Shown here: positions 1 through 12,665 of the stretch, piece by piece | Layout: every line of letters begins with the position of its first letter | How positions within the stretch are numbered: the stretch's first letter is position 1 | DNA from: JAEUMG01 sp963805405 | Lineage (GTDB): Bacteria > Pseudomonadota > Alphaproteobacteria > Rhizobiales > Aestuariivirgaceae | Assembly (NCBI GenBank): GCA_963805405.1 | Contig: CAWDUC010000001.1 | Location: forward strand, 1-64,000 | Length of the DNA: 64,000 nt | Reading direction: 5' to 3' | The notes under the pieces: generated by a model | What the model was told of the DNA's origin: nothing | Seen by the model: only the letters and a program-made list of their open reading frames with translations | Databases searched by the model: none | Position numbers and translations under genes: made by a program

Positions 1-1115
1 GGGACATCATCGCCCGGCGCATCGAGGCCACGGGACCGATCTCCTTCGCCGAGTTCTACGAGCGGCGATGTACCACCCGCGCCATGGCTACTACTTCACT
101 CAGGACCCGACACTGGACTTCCAGTCTTCCCCCAACGTGCACCCCGTGTTCGGCGCCTGTATCGCGCGTCAGCTCGCCGGTTCTGGCGCCGCCTCGACCG
201 CCCCTCAGCGCTTCGATGCCTTCGAGGCGGGCGCCGGGCCGGGCGCCTGGCCGCGGACATCCTGCGCTACGCGGCCACCGCCGAGCCCGACTTCTACGCT
301 GTCTTCGTTATGTCGTGCAGGACGTCACGCCTCGGGGGCGCCGACGCCCACCAGCGCCTCGAAGCCGCCAACCTGCCTCGCCGACAAAGTCGAGGTCGCC
401 GCGTCGCTACCCGATCCGCCGTGATCGAGGGCTGCATCCTCAGCAACGAGCTGCTCGACGCCCTGCCCTTCCGCCGTCTGCGCACACCGCGACGGCCACC
501 TCTACGAGCTGCTCGTGGGCCTGAAGAACGGCGCCTTCGTCGACGTAGAGGCCGAACCGCGGCCGGAGGTCACGGCTCATTTCGATGGGCTCGGCGTCGC
601 GCCCGGCGATGGCTGCGAGGCCGAGGTCTGCCTGATCGCGCCGGCCTGGATGGCGCACGCCGCGAAGGCCCTGCGTCGTGGCTACATCCTCACGCTGGAC
701 TACGGCTACGAGGCGCCGGACCTGTACGCCGCCTGGCGCAAACGCGGCACCCTGCTCACCTTTTACCGCCACACCTCCGGCGACGACCCCTACGCGCGCA
801 TCGGGCGGCAGGACATCACGGCCAGCGTCGACTTCACCAGCGTGCGACGAGCCGGCGAGGCGCAGGCCTCACGACGATCGCGACCACGACCCAGGACCGA
901 GTACCTCGCAGGCCTCGGCATCGGCGAGGCGCTGGCGTCCCCGCCGGACCCGTCCCAGCTTGAGGCGTACTACGCCCTGAGACGTCCGTCAATGGAGCTA
1001 CGACCCCGCCGGTCTCGGCCGCATCAAGGTCCTCGTCATGGGCAAGGACGTTACGAGCAAGGCAGAAGGCGCAGAGGCGAATGAGAGTGCAAGCTGCAGG
1101 ACTCATCCTGCCTGA
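1..1115 (+). CDS. MidA/NDUFAF7-type SAM-dependent methyltransferase (5' partial, frameshifted)
   Basis: Fragments in all three plus frames join into one protein of the Methyltransf_28 (DUF185) family: FAEFYE...YHPRHGYY near the start, an acidic Gly-rich SAM-binding stretch ending GRLAADIL, RYVVQDV, then ILSNELLDALP, ILTLDYGY, GTLLTFYRHT, EYLAGLGIGEAL and a C-terminal IKVLVMGK. The family methylates arginine in partner proteins; the best known member acts on a respiratory complex I subunit, but the bacterial substrate is not known here. The gene begins before the window. At least five single-base indels break the frame between about 70 and 1,000. The conserved order of motifs argues for sequencing error rather than a decayed gene. 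Confidence 0.8.
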
Positions 1116-1166
1116 CTAAACTCGTCGTGGCTCTGCCGTTCACGTTGACGCTTCTGCTAACCTGAA

Positions 1167-1544
1167 ATGGTGAGCGAATCCTACTCTGAAATCGTCCTCG
1201 ATCACGCCAATAACCCTCGCAACCAGGGCATGCTGGAAGACGCCAACGCGCGCGGCTACAACATGAACCCGGTGTGCGGCGACGTCCTCTCCCTCATGCT
1301 GCGCATTGAGGACGACCGCATCGCAGAGGCGCGCTTCATGACGGAGGGCTGCACAGCGTCGGTCGCCACCAGCAGCCTGATCACCGAGATGGTGACCGGA
1401 CTTACGCTGGACGAAGCGATGGAGTTGACCCACGAGGACGTCGCCGAGGCTGTCGGTGGGTTGCCCGCGAGCAAGCTCCACTCGGCCTCACTTGTTATTG
1501 CCGCCCTGCGACGCGCCATCGAAGGCTACAAGACGCCGGCCTGA
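1167..1544 (+). CDS. NifU/IscU-like iron-sulfur cluster scaffold protein
   Basis: An intact 125-residue NifU N-terminal-domain protein, the fold on which Fe-S clusters are built before transfer to apoproteins. The first ligand motif NPVCGD (Cys34) and the second Cys in EGCTAS (Cys59) are present. The third Cys expected near residue 106 (KIHCS in IscU) reads KLHSAS, so it is Ser. This could be a true variant or a base error. It starts with ATG 52 bp after the methyltransferase stop. No cysteine desulfurase or other SUF/ISC gene is beside it. Confidence 0.85.
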   Translation: MVSESYSEIVLDHANNPRNQGMLEDANARGYNMNPVCGDVLSLMLRIEDDRIAEARFMTEGCTASVATSSLITEMVTGLTLDEAMELTHEDVAEAVGGLPASKLHSASLVIAALRRAIEGYKTPA

Positions 1545-1565
1545 TCGGCCGCCACGGAGGATCTC

Positions 1566-1668
1566 ATGCGCTTCCTATTCGGATTCATGCTCGGCATAGC
1601 CGCCGGCTTCTCGCTCGACCACATACATGGCGAACCAGCAGCACATGGAGCACCACGACCACTCCTGA
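1566..1668 (+). CDS. Tiny membrane ORF (hypothetical)
   Basis: ATG at 1566 follows a good ribosome-binding site (GGAGG, 7 bp upstream) and starts MRFLFGFMLGIAAGF, one probable membrane helix. Allowing one indel near 1625, the frame ends with a His-rich tail (HMEHHDHS) at a TGA at 1666-1668, giving about 34 residues. Without the indel the frame runs into antisense of the next gene. I do not recognise a family. The RBS and helix support it being real; the short length and required indel keep confidence low. Confidence 0.35.
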
Positions 1669-1669
1669 G

Positions 1670-3004
1670 TACCCCGAACCTCGGCCGCGTTTCGCGCCGA
1701 AACCACTTTGCTAAGAAACAGGTCGATGAGACCGCTATCCAGCTGCGATCCGGCCGCGCTCTTGAGCCGCGCATGTGCCTCTTTGCCATCGGCGCGCGGT
1801 CGATGCGGCCGCTCGGACGTGATAGCGACGAAGGCGTCGCCACCGCGAGGATGCGCGACTCCAGCGGGATGTCATCGCCCTCTCGGCCCTCCGGGTAGCC
1901 GCGGCCGTCCACACGCTCATGGTGGGACGTCACCCAATCGGCAACCACTTCGAGGCCCGGTATCAATCGCACGACATCTGACGAGTAGATCGGGTGCAGG
2001 TGCAGCGCCCCCATCTCTTCCACGCTCAGGATGCCCGGCTTCGACAGGATGCGCTCCGACATCGAGAGCTGGCCCACGTCGTGCAAGGAACGCCGCGAAC
2101 TTGCAGCTGCTTCACGTCAGGTCGTTGAGACCGGCCGCCTTGCCCAGCGACTCGGCGTAACGAGCCACTCGTGCCGACACGCCCTCTGTGAAGGCGAAGC
2201 GGGAGTCCACCAGGCGAGCAAACGCTTCTGCGACGGGGAGCAGGTTAGCCCCCCTCGGCTCCCGAACCCGGCTGCAGCGCTCCGTTAGCTCCGCAACCAG
2301 GTCGTCGCTGCACAGGCCGAGCCAGAAGGAATCGCCGCTGCCGAGCTCCGACAGCACGGTGACGATGTCGGGGTCGGACTCGACGCCGTTGCGCATTCGC
2401 CATCCAGAAGCCGAAGTTGCGGCGGGCCAGCAGGGGCGAATTCTGGCTGATCAGCGCCTCGGCGTGGTCGGCCAGCCCGACGATACGCCCGATGACCGGT
2501 GTCTCCGGACCCTGCAGGCCGTCCGGGTAGCCTTCGCCGTCCCAGGTCTCATGGTGGGTAGCGATTGCGCGCGACACCTCTTCGGACAGGCCGAGGAACT
2601 TCGCCGCCCTCGCGCCGTGGTCGACGTGGCCGGCGACGCGGTCGACGTAGGCGTAGGAAGTGATCGCCGGCGCCCGCCAAGCGCCTCGTCCGGCGTCAGC
2701 AGAGGAAGCGACGCGAACACGAGGCGCTCATCGCCCGATGTCGAGCCGGCGATATCGGCGCCTGCCGCGACGACGCCGATGTCGTGCAGCAGGCCCGCAT
2801 AGCAGGCCGCGAGCTGCGACTCCTTGTCCAGTCCCAGCGTCTCGGCGATGGCCATCGAGATGAAGGCGACGCGCTGTGCATGTCCCGGCGTTCGTCCTTC
2901 AGCCAGGTCGATGGCCTGGCTCAGCGGGATCAGAACATTGCTGATCGTGTGCTGGGGGAGTCTTCGAAGTGATCGAGTTCGTTCGGGCCGCTCGGCGAGG
3001 GCAT
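1670..3004 (-). CDS. Double HD-GYP domain protein (frameshifted)
   Basis: Two HD-GYP-like halves lie head to tail on the minus strand. The N-terminal half has GHAQRVA, LLHDIGVV and HHETWDGEGYPDG; the C-terminal half has FLHDVGQLS and HHERVDGRGYPEG. HD-GYP enzymes hydrolyse cyclic di-GMP or related dinucleotides, and HD plus GYPxG residues are visible in both halves, so both may be active. No sensor domain is visible. The start is taken as ATG at 3004 (MPSPSGPNELDHF). At least five indels break it, and the C-terminus near 1,670 cannot be fixed: it follows a conserved-looking LIDLFLSKVV. Confidence 0.75.
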
Positions 3005-3317
3005 GCCGGCCGTGATTTCGCTCAAGTGGTTCCTGCCTGACTAATCTGGAGAGGCGGACGAGGAGTAACCTCTCCGTAGTCATGTTCGGCAGGCAGAGGC
3101 CAGACTTTGACCGCAAGCTGGGTTCGAAAGCCGTAACGTATATTCGCGGCAATGATCGGCGGACCAGAGCGACCGAAGGCGCTTTGACCGCTGCCACTTA
3201 ACACAGATTTAATTAGGCAGAAATCTCGGCGCCTTGCTCCAAAGAGCTGGTTTGAGTACGTTTCGCGCGTGACGCGATACGAATTGCGTCTTCCCTTGAA
3301 ATTTCGCGGAGGGATAC
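3005..3317. other. Intergenic stretch between divergent genes
   Basis: About 310 bp between the start of the HD-GYP gene (-) and the start of the pyrophosphatase gene (+). It must hold both promoters, and has an AT-richer patch around 3,195-3,220 in otherwise GC-rich DNA. I see no coding frame with family resemblance and no clear palindrome. Confidence 0.4.
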
Positions 3318-5392
<2,075 letters not shown>

Positions 5393-5450
5393 GCATTGCG
5401 TGCCGGCAATCGGGCTTCGCTTTTGCTCCGGTAGCTCCTCAGGTAATCGA

Positions 5451-5481
5451 GAGCCCCGTCTTGACGGGGCTCTTTCTTTTT
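5451..5481 (+). terminator. Rho-independent terminator of hppA
   Basis: GAGCCCCG, loop TCTTGA, CGGGGCTC, then TTTCTTTTT. A perfect 8-bp GC-rich stem with a six-base loop and a T-run, 58 bp after the hppA stop. Confidence 0.9.
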
Positions 5482-5537
5482 ACCTTAATGCTCGATGAGG
5501 TTGCCCTTGCGTAGCGCGAGTCACCGAGCAGAAGCTC

Positions 5538-5563
5538 GTCATCCTGAGCGAAGCGAAGGATCT
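5538..5563. repeat. Dispersed palindromic repeat, copy 1
   Basis: GTCATCCTGAGCGAAGCGAAGGATCT lies in the 310-bp gap between the hppA terminator and the translin-like gene. A diverged inverted copy is at 7,844-7,870 and a related hairpin at 21,406-21,426. All are outside genes in the left part of the window. Confidence 0.6.
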
Positions 5564-5702
5564 ACGGAGCGAGAATCGTCCACAGCCTGAGGCACCCGAC
5601 GGTGCCGATCCGCATGATGCCTACGAGTTGCGTTCCGGTAAGGGATCGACGCCACGAGGCACCCTGGACAAACTCGCCTCGTAGGCTAGTGTCGCAGTTT
5701 CA

Positions 5703-6356
5703 GCCTATCCCGCCCAGCCGCTCCTCGAAGCGCGCCAGCTTGTTCTCGAGGTCGCGCTGGCGCACCGCGAGCGATAGGTCGCCCCGCGTGCGCTCCAGGA
5801 TGCCACGTGTGTTGTCTGTGGTGCGCCGAGGCCGCCTGTCATGGCGTCCGGGTAGTCGAAGGTGACGAGGATGCCGTAGACCTCGTCCATGACCGTGAGG
5901 CACCTGCTCGCAGCGCTCGACCTCGCCCAGGCGAAGGCGGTCCAGCAGGTAGCGTCGCAGCTCTCCCACCGCCTCACCCAGGCCGTTGAGGTAGGCCGGA
6001 ATATCGACGTCGAGGTCGCCCGGGCGCGGCAGCTTGTCGTGCCCGGCGATAAAGGCGAGCGTCAGGCGTGCCTCCGCGTACTCCTTCTCTGCGTCGTGCA
6101 CGAAGCCGGCGTAGCGGATGTCCGGGTGCTCTCGCAGGGCCTGCTTTCGCCTCGGCCAGCAGGGTGCCGGCCTTGCCCGCGAGCTCCTCGGCCAGCGGGA
6201 AGTCGCCACGGTGCACGGCGCGAATGGCGTTTGCGGAGTTGCGGATGGCGTCGCGGCTGCGGCCGAGACCGGCCTCACGCGCCGTGTTCTTGCTGGCGAG
6301 GCCTTCGCGTGCGCCTGCTCGGCCAGCGATTCGATCTCGGGCAGCAGGTCGCGCAT
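5703..6356 (-). CDS. Translin-family protein (frameshifted)
   Basis: The pieces MRDLLPEIESLAEQAHAKAS, SANAIRAVHRGDFPLAEEL, HPDIRYAGFVHDAEKEYAEA, LNGLGEAVGELRRYLLDRL, ILVTFDYPDAM and TRGILERTRGDLSLAVRQ follow the helical translin family in order; translins bind single-stranded DNA or RNA and some family members are nucleases. Length about 215 residues, typical. The start at 6356 is 7 bp after the stop of the FmdB gene upstream, so the two are probably one operon. Three to four indels break the frame. The role in bacteria is unknown. Confidence 0.75.
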
Positions 6357-6363
6357 GTCGTCG

Positions 6364-6677
6364 CTAGAAATCGTCGTCTCCGAAGTCCATACCGCCCATG
6401 CCGCCCATACCGGGCATGCCCATGCCATCCCCATGTCCGCCCATGCCTCCCATGCCGCCCATCTGCTGCATCATGGCGGCCATATCGGGTCGTTCATGTC
6501 CAAGCCGAGGTCGGGGCCGGCGCCACCGAACTTCGGGATCGAGACCTGGGAGATCAGGCGAGTGAGGTCCGTGCTACCGCACTTCTCGCACTTGGCGTTG
6601 ACTTCAGAATTCATGGAGCGCACGAAGACGCTGACGGGGGACTTACAGGCGTTGCAGGAGTATTCGTAAATAGGCAT
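6364..6677 (-). CDS. FmdB-family zinc-ribbon regulatory protein (frameshifted)
   Basis: Starts MPIYEYSCNACKSPVSVFV, the standard FmdB opening. The two CxxC pairs (CNAC and CEKC) form a rubredoxin-like zinc ribbon. The rest reads LTRLISQVSIPKFGGAG, then after one indel near 6,485 a Met/Gly-rich tail (MMQQMGGMGGM) ending DFGDDDF at a TAG. About 104 residues. FmdB proteins are small putative regulators of uncertain target. It sits immediately upstream of the translin gene on the same strand. Confidence 0.85.
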
Positions 6678-6804
6678 AGCACCCGCAGTATAACGACTGT
6701 GCCCCGTCGGTTCGAGCCCTATCATCAGCCCCAGGCAGTAAGGCCGTGAAATGACCGCGATCCGGGCATCGGCACCCTGTCACTCGGAACCTCGGGAGGA
6801 ACGC

Positions 6805-7582
6805 ATGAAGGGACTGACAGATCGCGTCGCGCTGATCACCGGCGCCAGCCGCGGTATCGGCGCGGCGACAGCTGTGCTCATGGCCGAAGCCGGCGCGGAC
6901 GTGGCGATTAACTACCACGCCAACCGTGCTGCCGCCGACCTCGTCGCCGACAAGGTGCGCAGCTTCGGACGCCGTGCCGAGGTATACCAGGCCGACATCA
7001 CGTCCTGGGACGACTGTCAGCGCATGAGCGAGGCCGCGCTGTCCGACTTCGGAAGCGTCGACATCCTCGTGAACAACGCCGGCATCGGCTACGAGACCTA
7101 CGGCACGCCCCTGCTCACCGAGCATCGACCCGGCCGACATGCAGCGCTTCATCGACTACAACACGCTGGGCTGCCTGTACATGATCAAGCTCCTCGTGCC
7201 CCAGATGCGCGACCTCTGGGCGCGGCAACGTCGTCATGGTGTCTTCGTTCGCGGCCCAGGCCCTGCGAGCGCGCATGGGCGCCTACAGCGTCTCGAAGGC
7301 CGGCATGGAGGCGATCGCCTTCACGCTGGCGAAGGAGGAGCGCGAGCACGGCATCCGCGTCAACATCGTCTCGCCCGGCGTCGTCGATACAGCGATGGGC
7401 GACGGTTTCCTCGATAGCCACGGCGAGCTGCAGCGACAAGGAGACGTTCGCGGCGAAGACGCGCCCTTCGGCTACATCTGCACAGCCGGAGGACGTCGCC
7501 GGCGCCATCCTCTACCTCTGCTCCGACGAGAGTCCGCTACGTCACGGGCCAGCGCATCACGGTCAATGGCGGCGGGTATTAG
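6805..7582 (+). CDS. SDR-family oxidoreductase (frameshifted)
   Basis: Short-chain dehydrogenase of about 258 residues. TGASRGIG binds the cofactor, NNAG is present, the catalytic Ser is in MVSSFAA and the Tyr-Lys pair in GAYSVSK. SPGVVDTAM and the C-terminal VTGQRITVNGGGY are typical of FabG/glucose-dehydrogenase-like classical SDRs. The ATG at 6805 has GGGAGGA 4 bp upstream. Indels near 7,125, 7,223, 7,432, 7,480 and 7,540 break the frame. Substrate is not predictable. Confidence 0.88.
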
Positions 7583-7956
7583 GAGCTGGAGCCCGAGCTG
7601 CGAGCCGCGAGCTACGACGGTCCCCGGCGTTCGAGCGCTGTTCGCGAATGAACACCGCAGGATGAATCCTGCAGCTACGGTCGCATGGACAAGCTGTGGG
7701 TTGCAACCGGCCGAGTGGGTATTGGTACGCTGCACGGGCCTCGCAGGCCTAACTTGTCACCCTGACGCAGAAGGGCTGGCCAAACAGTGAGGCTCACAAC
7801 GCCGAGCCGCGCTTCGCACTTCGAAGCGCTTTGCTGCTGGGCTAGATTCTTCGCTGTCGCTCAGAATGACAAAAGCAATGGGCGCCTGTCGAGAGCGCCT
7901 CAAGCTACATATTCAAGCTTTCTGCTCGCAGCTTTCAGCCGAAGCTCGCAGCTCCG
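7583..7956. repeat. Gene-free gap with AGCT-rich repeats and an inverted copy of the dispersed palindrome
   Basis: About 375 bp between convergent genes. Both ends carry variants of an AGCTCGCAGCT motif (about 7,583-7,610 and 7,909-7,956). The middle holds AGATTCTTCGCTGTCGCTCAGAATGAC (7,844-7,870), the inverted relative of the repeat at 5,538. No coding frame is convincing. Confidence 0.55.
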
Positions 7957-8342
7957 CTACTCGTCTTCGATGGCGTTTTCGATTTGCTCGACGCGCAGGA
8001 CGCGGCCCTTGGCGTCGAGCTCCAGGGCGATGACGTCGATGCGCTGGGTGTCCGGCGCCTCCGGGTGCTCCTGGAGGTAGGCGGCGGCGGCGGCGCGCAC
8101 GTGCTGCGCCTTGCGACCGGTGATCGACTCCTCAGGCGTGCCGAAGTTGCGTGCCACGGCGGCTGCGCACCTCGACGAAGATGATCTCACCCGGCTTCGC
8201 GGCGATGATGTCGATCTCGCCCTCGCGCGACGCTCCAGTTGCGCTCCAGGATCTCGTAGCCCTTGGCTTCGAGGTGGCTGGCAGCGACGCGTTCGCCGAA
8301 GTTGCCGAGGCTGCGTGCTCGCGCTCTGCCGCCCTTAGCCAT
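7957..8342 (-). CDS. YraN (UPF0102) family putative endonuclease (frameshifted)
   Basis: About 125 residues. GNFGERVAASHLEAKGYEILERNW is the standard N-terminal segment; EGEIDIIAAKPGEIIFVEVRSR carries the Asp and Glu of the Holliday-junction-resolvase-like nuclease core; RKAQHVRAAAAAYL follows. The ATG at 8342 overlaps the stop of rnhB (ATGGCTAAG, stop TAA inside), so the two genes are translationally coupled, a pairing common in bacteria. Two indels around 8,150-8,235 break the frame. Confidence 0.88.
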
Positions 8343-9007
8343 CGAGCGCCTCCATCGCAACGGCGTACGGCGGTGCGGCTGCGGCGGGCGACGGCTGCCC
8401 AGCTGCGGCGATGCTGCGGGCACAGGCCGTGCATCTCGATCTGGCGCAGGTGGCTGGAGGTGGCGTAGCCCTTATGCGAGGCGAAGCCGTACTCCGGGTA
8501 CCAGCGGTCCAGGCCACACATGACCTCGTCGCGCGCGACCTTGGCGACGATCGAGGCGGCGGCGATCGACGCGCAGGTCGCATCGCCGTCCACGATTGCC
8601 CGTTGCGGCAGCGTGTTGCCCGGGATCACCAGCGGTCCATCGATCAGTACGTGCTCCGGTTTCAGTCTCAGCCTCGCTATCGCTCGCAGCATCGCCGTGT
8701 AGTTGGCTCTCGAAATGCCCCAGGCATCGATCTCGGCGACAGACGCCCAGCCGATGCCCCAGGCCGGCGCTTCGCTGCGGACCGCCAGCGCCAGGCGTTC
8801 GCGCTGGGCGCCGTCAGCACCTTGCTGTCCCGAAGCTCACTCAGCCAGCCGGGACGGTCCTTGGCAGTCGAGGATGACGGCGGCGGCGTAAACTGGGCCG
8901 GCCAGCGGCCCGCGCCCCACTTCATCCACGCCGGCGACGAGGGGACAACCGGAGTCCCAGAGGGCCTCTTCCTGCGACGTCGTCGGCAGGGGTCGGGGTC
9001 CCGCCAT
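8335..9007 (-). CDS. rnhB: Ribonuclease HII (frameshifted)
   Basis: Removes ribonucleotides from RNA:DNA hybrids. The N-terminal signature GVDEVGRGPLAGPVYAAAVI has the catalytic Asp-Glu; LRDSKVLT, VAEIDAWGISRANYTAMLRA, IDGPLVIPG and IAAASIVAKVARDEVM follow in the normal order. The start is ATG at 9007. Indels near 8,870 and around 8,350-8,400 break the frame. About 222 residues, normal for the family. Coupled to yraN downstream. Confidence 0.92.
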
Positions 9008-9111
9008 CGTGGCCGAATATTAACACGCTTCCATGGCCTCGCAAGCACGTTCGGTGGTCTATCATGTCAATTGCGAGCAAGCACGGTTACCAGTAGCAAA
9101 GGGAGTCGCCA

Positions 9112-9297
9112 ATGCCGGTCATTCACGTCGAGATGTGGCCCGGGCGCACCCACGCCCAGAAGCCGGAGCTCGCCCGCGTAATCACGCAGGCGATGGTCGA
9201 TATCGCCAAGACGACGCCGGAAGCGACGATCGTGATATTCGATGACGTCGCGAAGGAGAATTGGGCTCAAGCCGGCGTGCTTTCGTCCGAAACCTAG
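9112..9297 (+). CDS. 4-oxalocrotonate tautomerase family protein
   Basis: Intact 61-residue protein starting MPVIHVEMWPGRT. After Met removal, Pro1 would be the catalytic base, as in 4-OT enzymes that tautomerise enol-keto acids. The KPELARVITQAMVDIAKTTPEATIVIFDD middle region fits the tautomerase beta-alpha-beta fold. An A/G-rich ribosome-binding site (AAAGGGAG) precedes it. It is one of few unbroken genes in the left part, and stands alone. Confidence 0.9.
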   Translation: MPVIHVEMWPGRTHAQKPELARVITQAMVDIAKTTPEATIVIFDDVAKENWAQAGVLSSET

Positions 9298-9427
9298 AGT
9301 AACAATTCTTAGCAAATCGCGACTCTGACTGATGCTATACTTGAACAAAGTGCGGCATCAGGACAACGCGTTTTCGCCAGGTGCGTAATCGACGTAGGCG
9401 CTGGAGCGTTCCTGGTAGAGGGGTGTG

Positions 9428-11394
<1,967 letters not shown>

Positions 11395-11431
11395 CGAATA
11401 GCTTCAAGCCAGAAGCTTCAAGTGCACAGCA

Positions 11432-11466
11432 AAGAGGAGCCCTTTCGGGCTCCTCTTCTTTTTTGC
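11432..11466 (+). terminator. Rho-independent terminator of ftsH
   Basis: AAGAGGAGCCC, loop TTTC, GGGCTCCTCTT, then CTTTTTT. A perfect 11-bp stem with T-run. AGCTTCAAGC/AGAAGCTTCAAG repeats lie between it and the stop codon (11,400-11,422). Confidence 0.93.
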
Positions 11467-11518
11467 ATGATCCAAGGTATGGCATCGAATCGCCGCAGAG
11501 CTTGCTACCCTGTGCGTC

Positions 11519-12063
11519 ATGCTGATCAGGCCCGCTGAGACTCGAGACGCCCGCAGCATCGCCCGAGGTACAGGTGCGTGGCTGGCAGATCGGCTATCGA
11601 GGCATCGTGCCGGACGAGTATCTCGCACGTCTCACGATGGAGGAGCGCACGAATCGATGGCTGGCAACCTGGCGGAACTCAAGCGCTGGAGACGATCGTC
11701 GCCGAAGACGATAGCGAGGCCGTCATCGGCTGGGCGGGCTACGGCGCCGAACCGGAGCGACCTCGGCGCGGAGGTCGGTGAGCTCGCCGGCCTGTACGTC
11801 GACCCCAATCACTGGAACCGCGGAGTCGGCGCCGCGCTGCTCGCCGAGGCGGAGCACAGACCTCTCCCGCGACGGTTTCCAGCGCGCCATCCTGTGGACA
11901 CTCGCCGCAAAACGAGACCACCCGGCGCTTCTATGAGAACCGGGGCTGGCGTTTCGACGGCGCGACTGCGACTCACGAATCAGGCGCCGAAGTGGTGCGA
12001 TACGCAAGGAGCTTGCGGATCGCGTTGACCCAAGGCCGTCGGCGCATAGGATGCCAGCAATGA
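11519..12063 (+). CDS. GNAT-family N-acetyltransferase (frameshifted)
   Basis: MLIRPAETRDARSIA is a usual GNAT opening. VRGWQIGYRGIVPDEYLARL, ELAGLYVDPNHWNRGVGAALLAEAE (the acetyl-CoA loop with the R/Q-x-x-G-x-G/A-like NRGVGAAL), and FYENRGWRFDGAT complete motifs A and B. Substrate is unknown. Five or so indels break the frame. The stop TGA overlaps the start of the small basic gene (ATGA at 12,060), supporting both. Confidence 0.82.
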
Positions 12064-12194
12064 ACAAGCGCAAGCGTGTCGCGTGGGAAAAGCACCGTAA
12101 GGCCGAGCAAGAAGGCTGACGAGAAGAGAAGGCTGCCAAGGCAGCCGGTTCTTCCGGCGGTACTCGCGCGGCTGCCGCGGCTACCTCCGCTTAA
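12060..12194 (+). CDS. Small Lys/Arg-rich protein (hypothetical, frameshifted)
   Basis: MNKRKRVAWEKHRKA, then after one indel near 12,107 KKADEKRKAAKAAGSSGG and an Ala-rich end at TAA. About 44 residues, highly basic. Its start overlaps the stop of the GNAT gene by ATGA. Size and composition suggest an RNA- or ribosome-binding peptide, but I cannot name a family. A hairpin with T-run follows. Confidence 0.5.
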
Positions 12195-12639
12195 TTACCT
12201 TCTTCAGCGGAAGTTCGAATCAGTCGCGACACGTGTCGCGGCTTTTTCTGTTGCCCGCCGCTCAGCCTGATGAGGCCGGCGGGAGTGGCCGTGAAGCCGC
12301 AAGCCTCGTAGAACGGCGATAGCTCCGGCTCGTAGTCGACGTGTAGCCAGTCGCAGCCGGCGCTCGCGATTCTTCTGTCACGAGTCGCACCAGCTCCGCC
12401 CGATGCCCTGTCGTTGATACTCGGGTCGCACGGTCGGCTCCAGCAGGAACGCGTGCTGAGCGCCATCCCAGGCCACGTAAACAAAGCCAATGAGCCGTTC
12501 GCCGTCGTAGGCGTGACGAAAGTCAATGAACGTTCGAAGACCGGCTGGAAGTCGAAGCCGCCGTGGGCCGGCCATGCGTCCTCGTAGAGGGCATTCAGCG
12601 CCTCGTTGTCTAGGGGCGGCTTACGCGATACTCGATCAT
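12191..12639 (-). CDS. GNAT-family N-acetyltransferase (frameshifted)
   Basis: Starts MIEYRVSRKPPLDNEALNAL at ATG 12639. GERLIGFVYVAWDGAQHAFLLEPTVRPEYQRQGIG has the acetyl-CoA-binding QRQGIG loop, and LHVDYEPELSPFYEACGFTATPAGLIRL is a typical motif B end. Convergent with the small basic gene; the exact stop is uncertain because the reading frame passes through the terminator hairpin. Two or three indels. Substrate is not predictable. Confidence 0.78.
12225..12246 (+). terminator. Palindromic hairpin with T-run
   Basis: CGCGACACGTGTCGCG is a perfect 16-bp palindrome followed by GCTTTTTC, 30 bp after the small basic gene. It overlaps the 3' end of the convergent GNAT gene. Confidence 0.7.
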
Positions 12640-12665
12640 GGTGCCGATTGCTACCGCGTCTCGCG

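Noticed and set aside
6690..6735. GGTTCGAGCCC resembling a tRNA T-arm
   Set aside because: The five bases on each side of the loop do not pair and no D-arm, anticodon arm or acceptor stem can be drawn around it.
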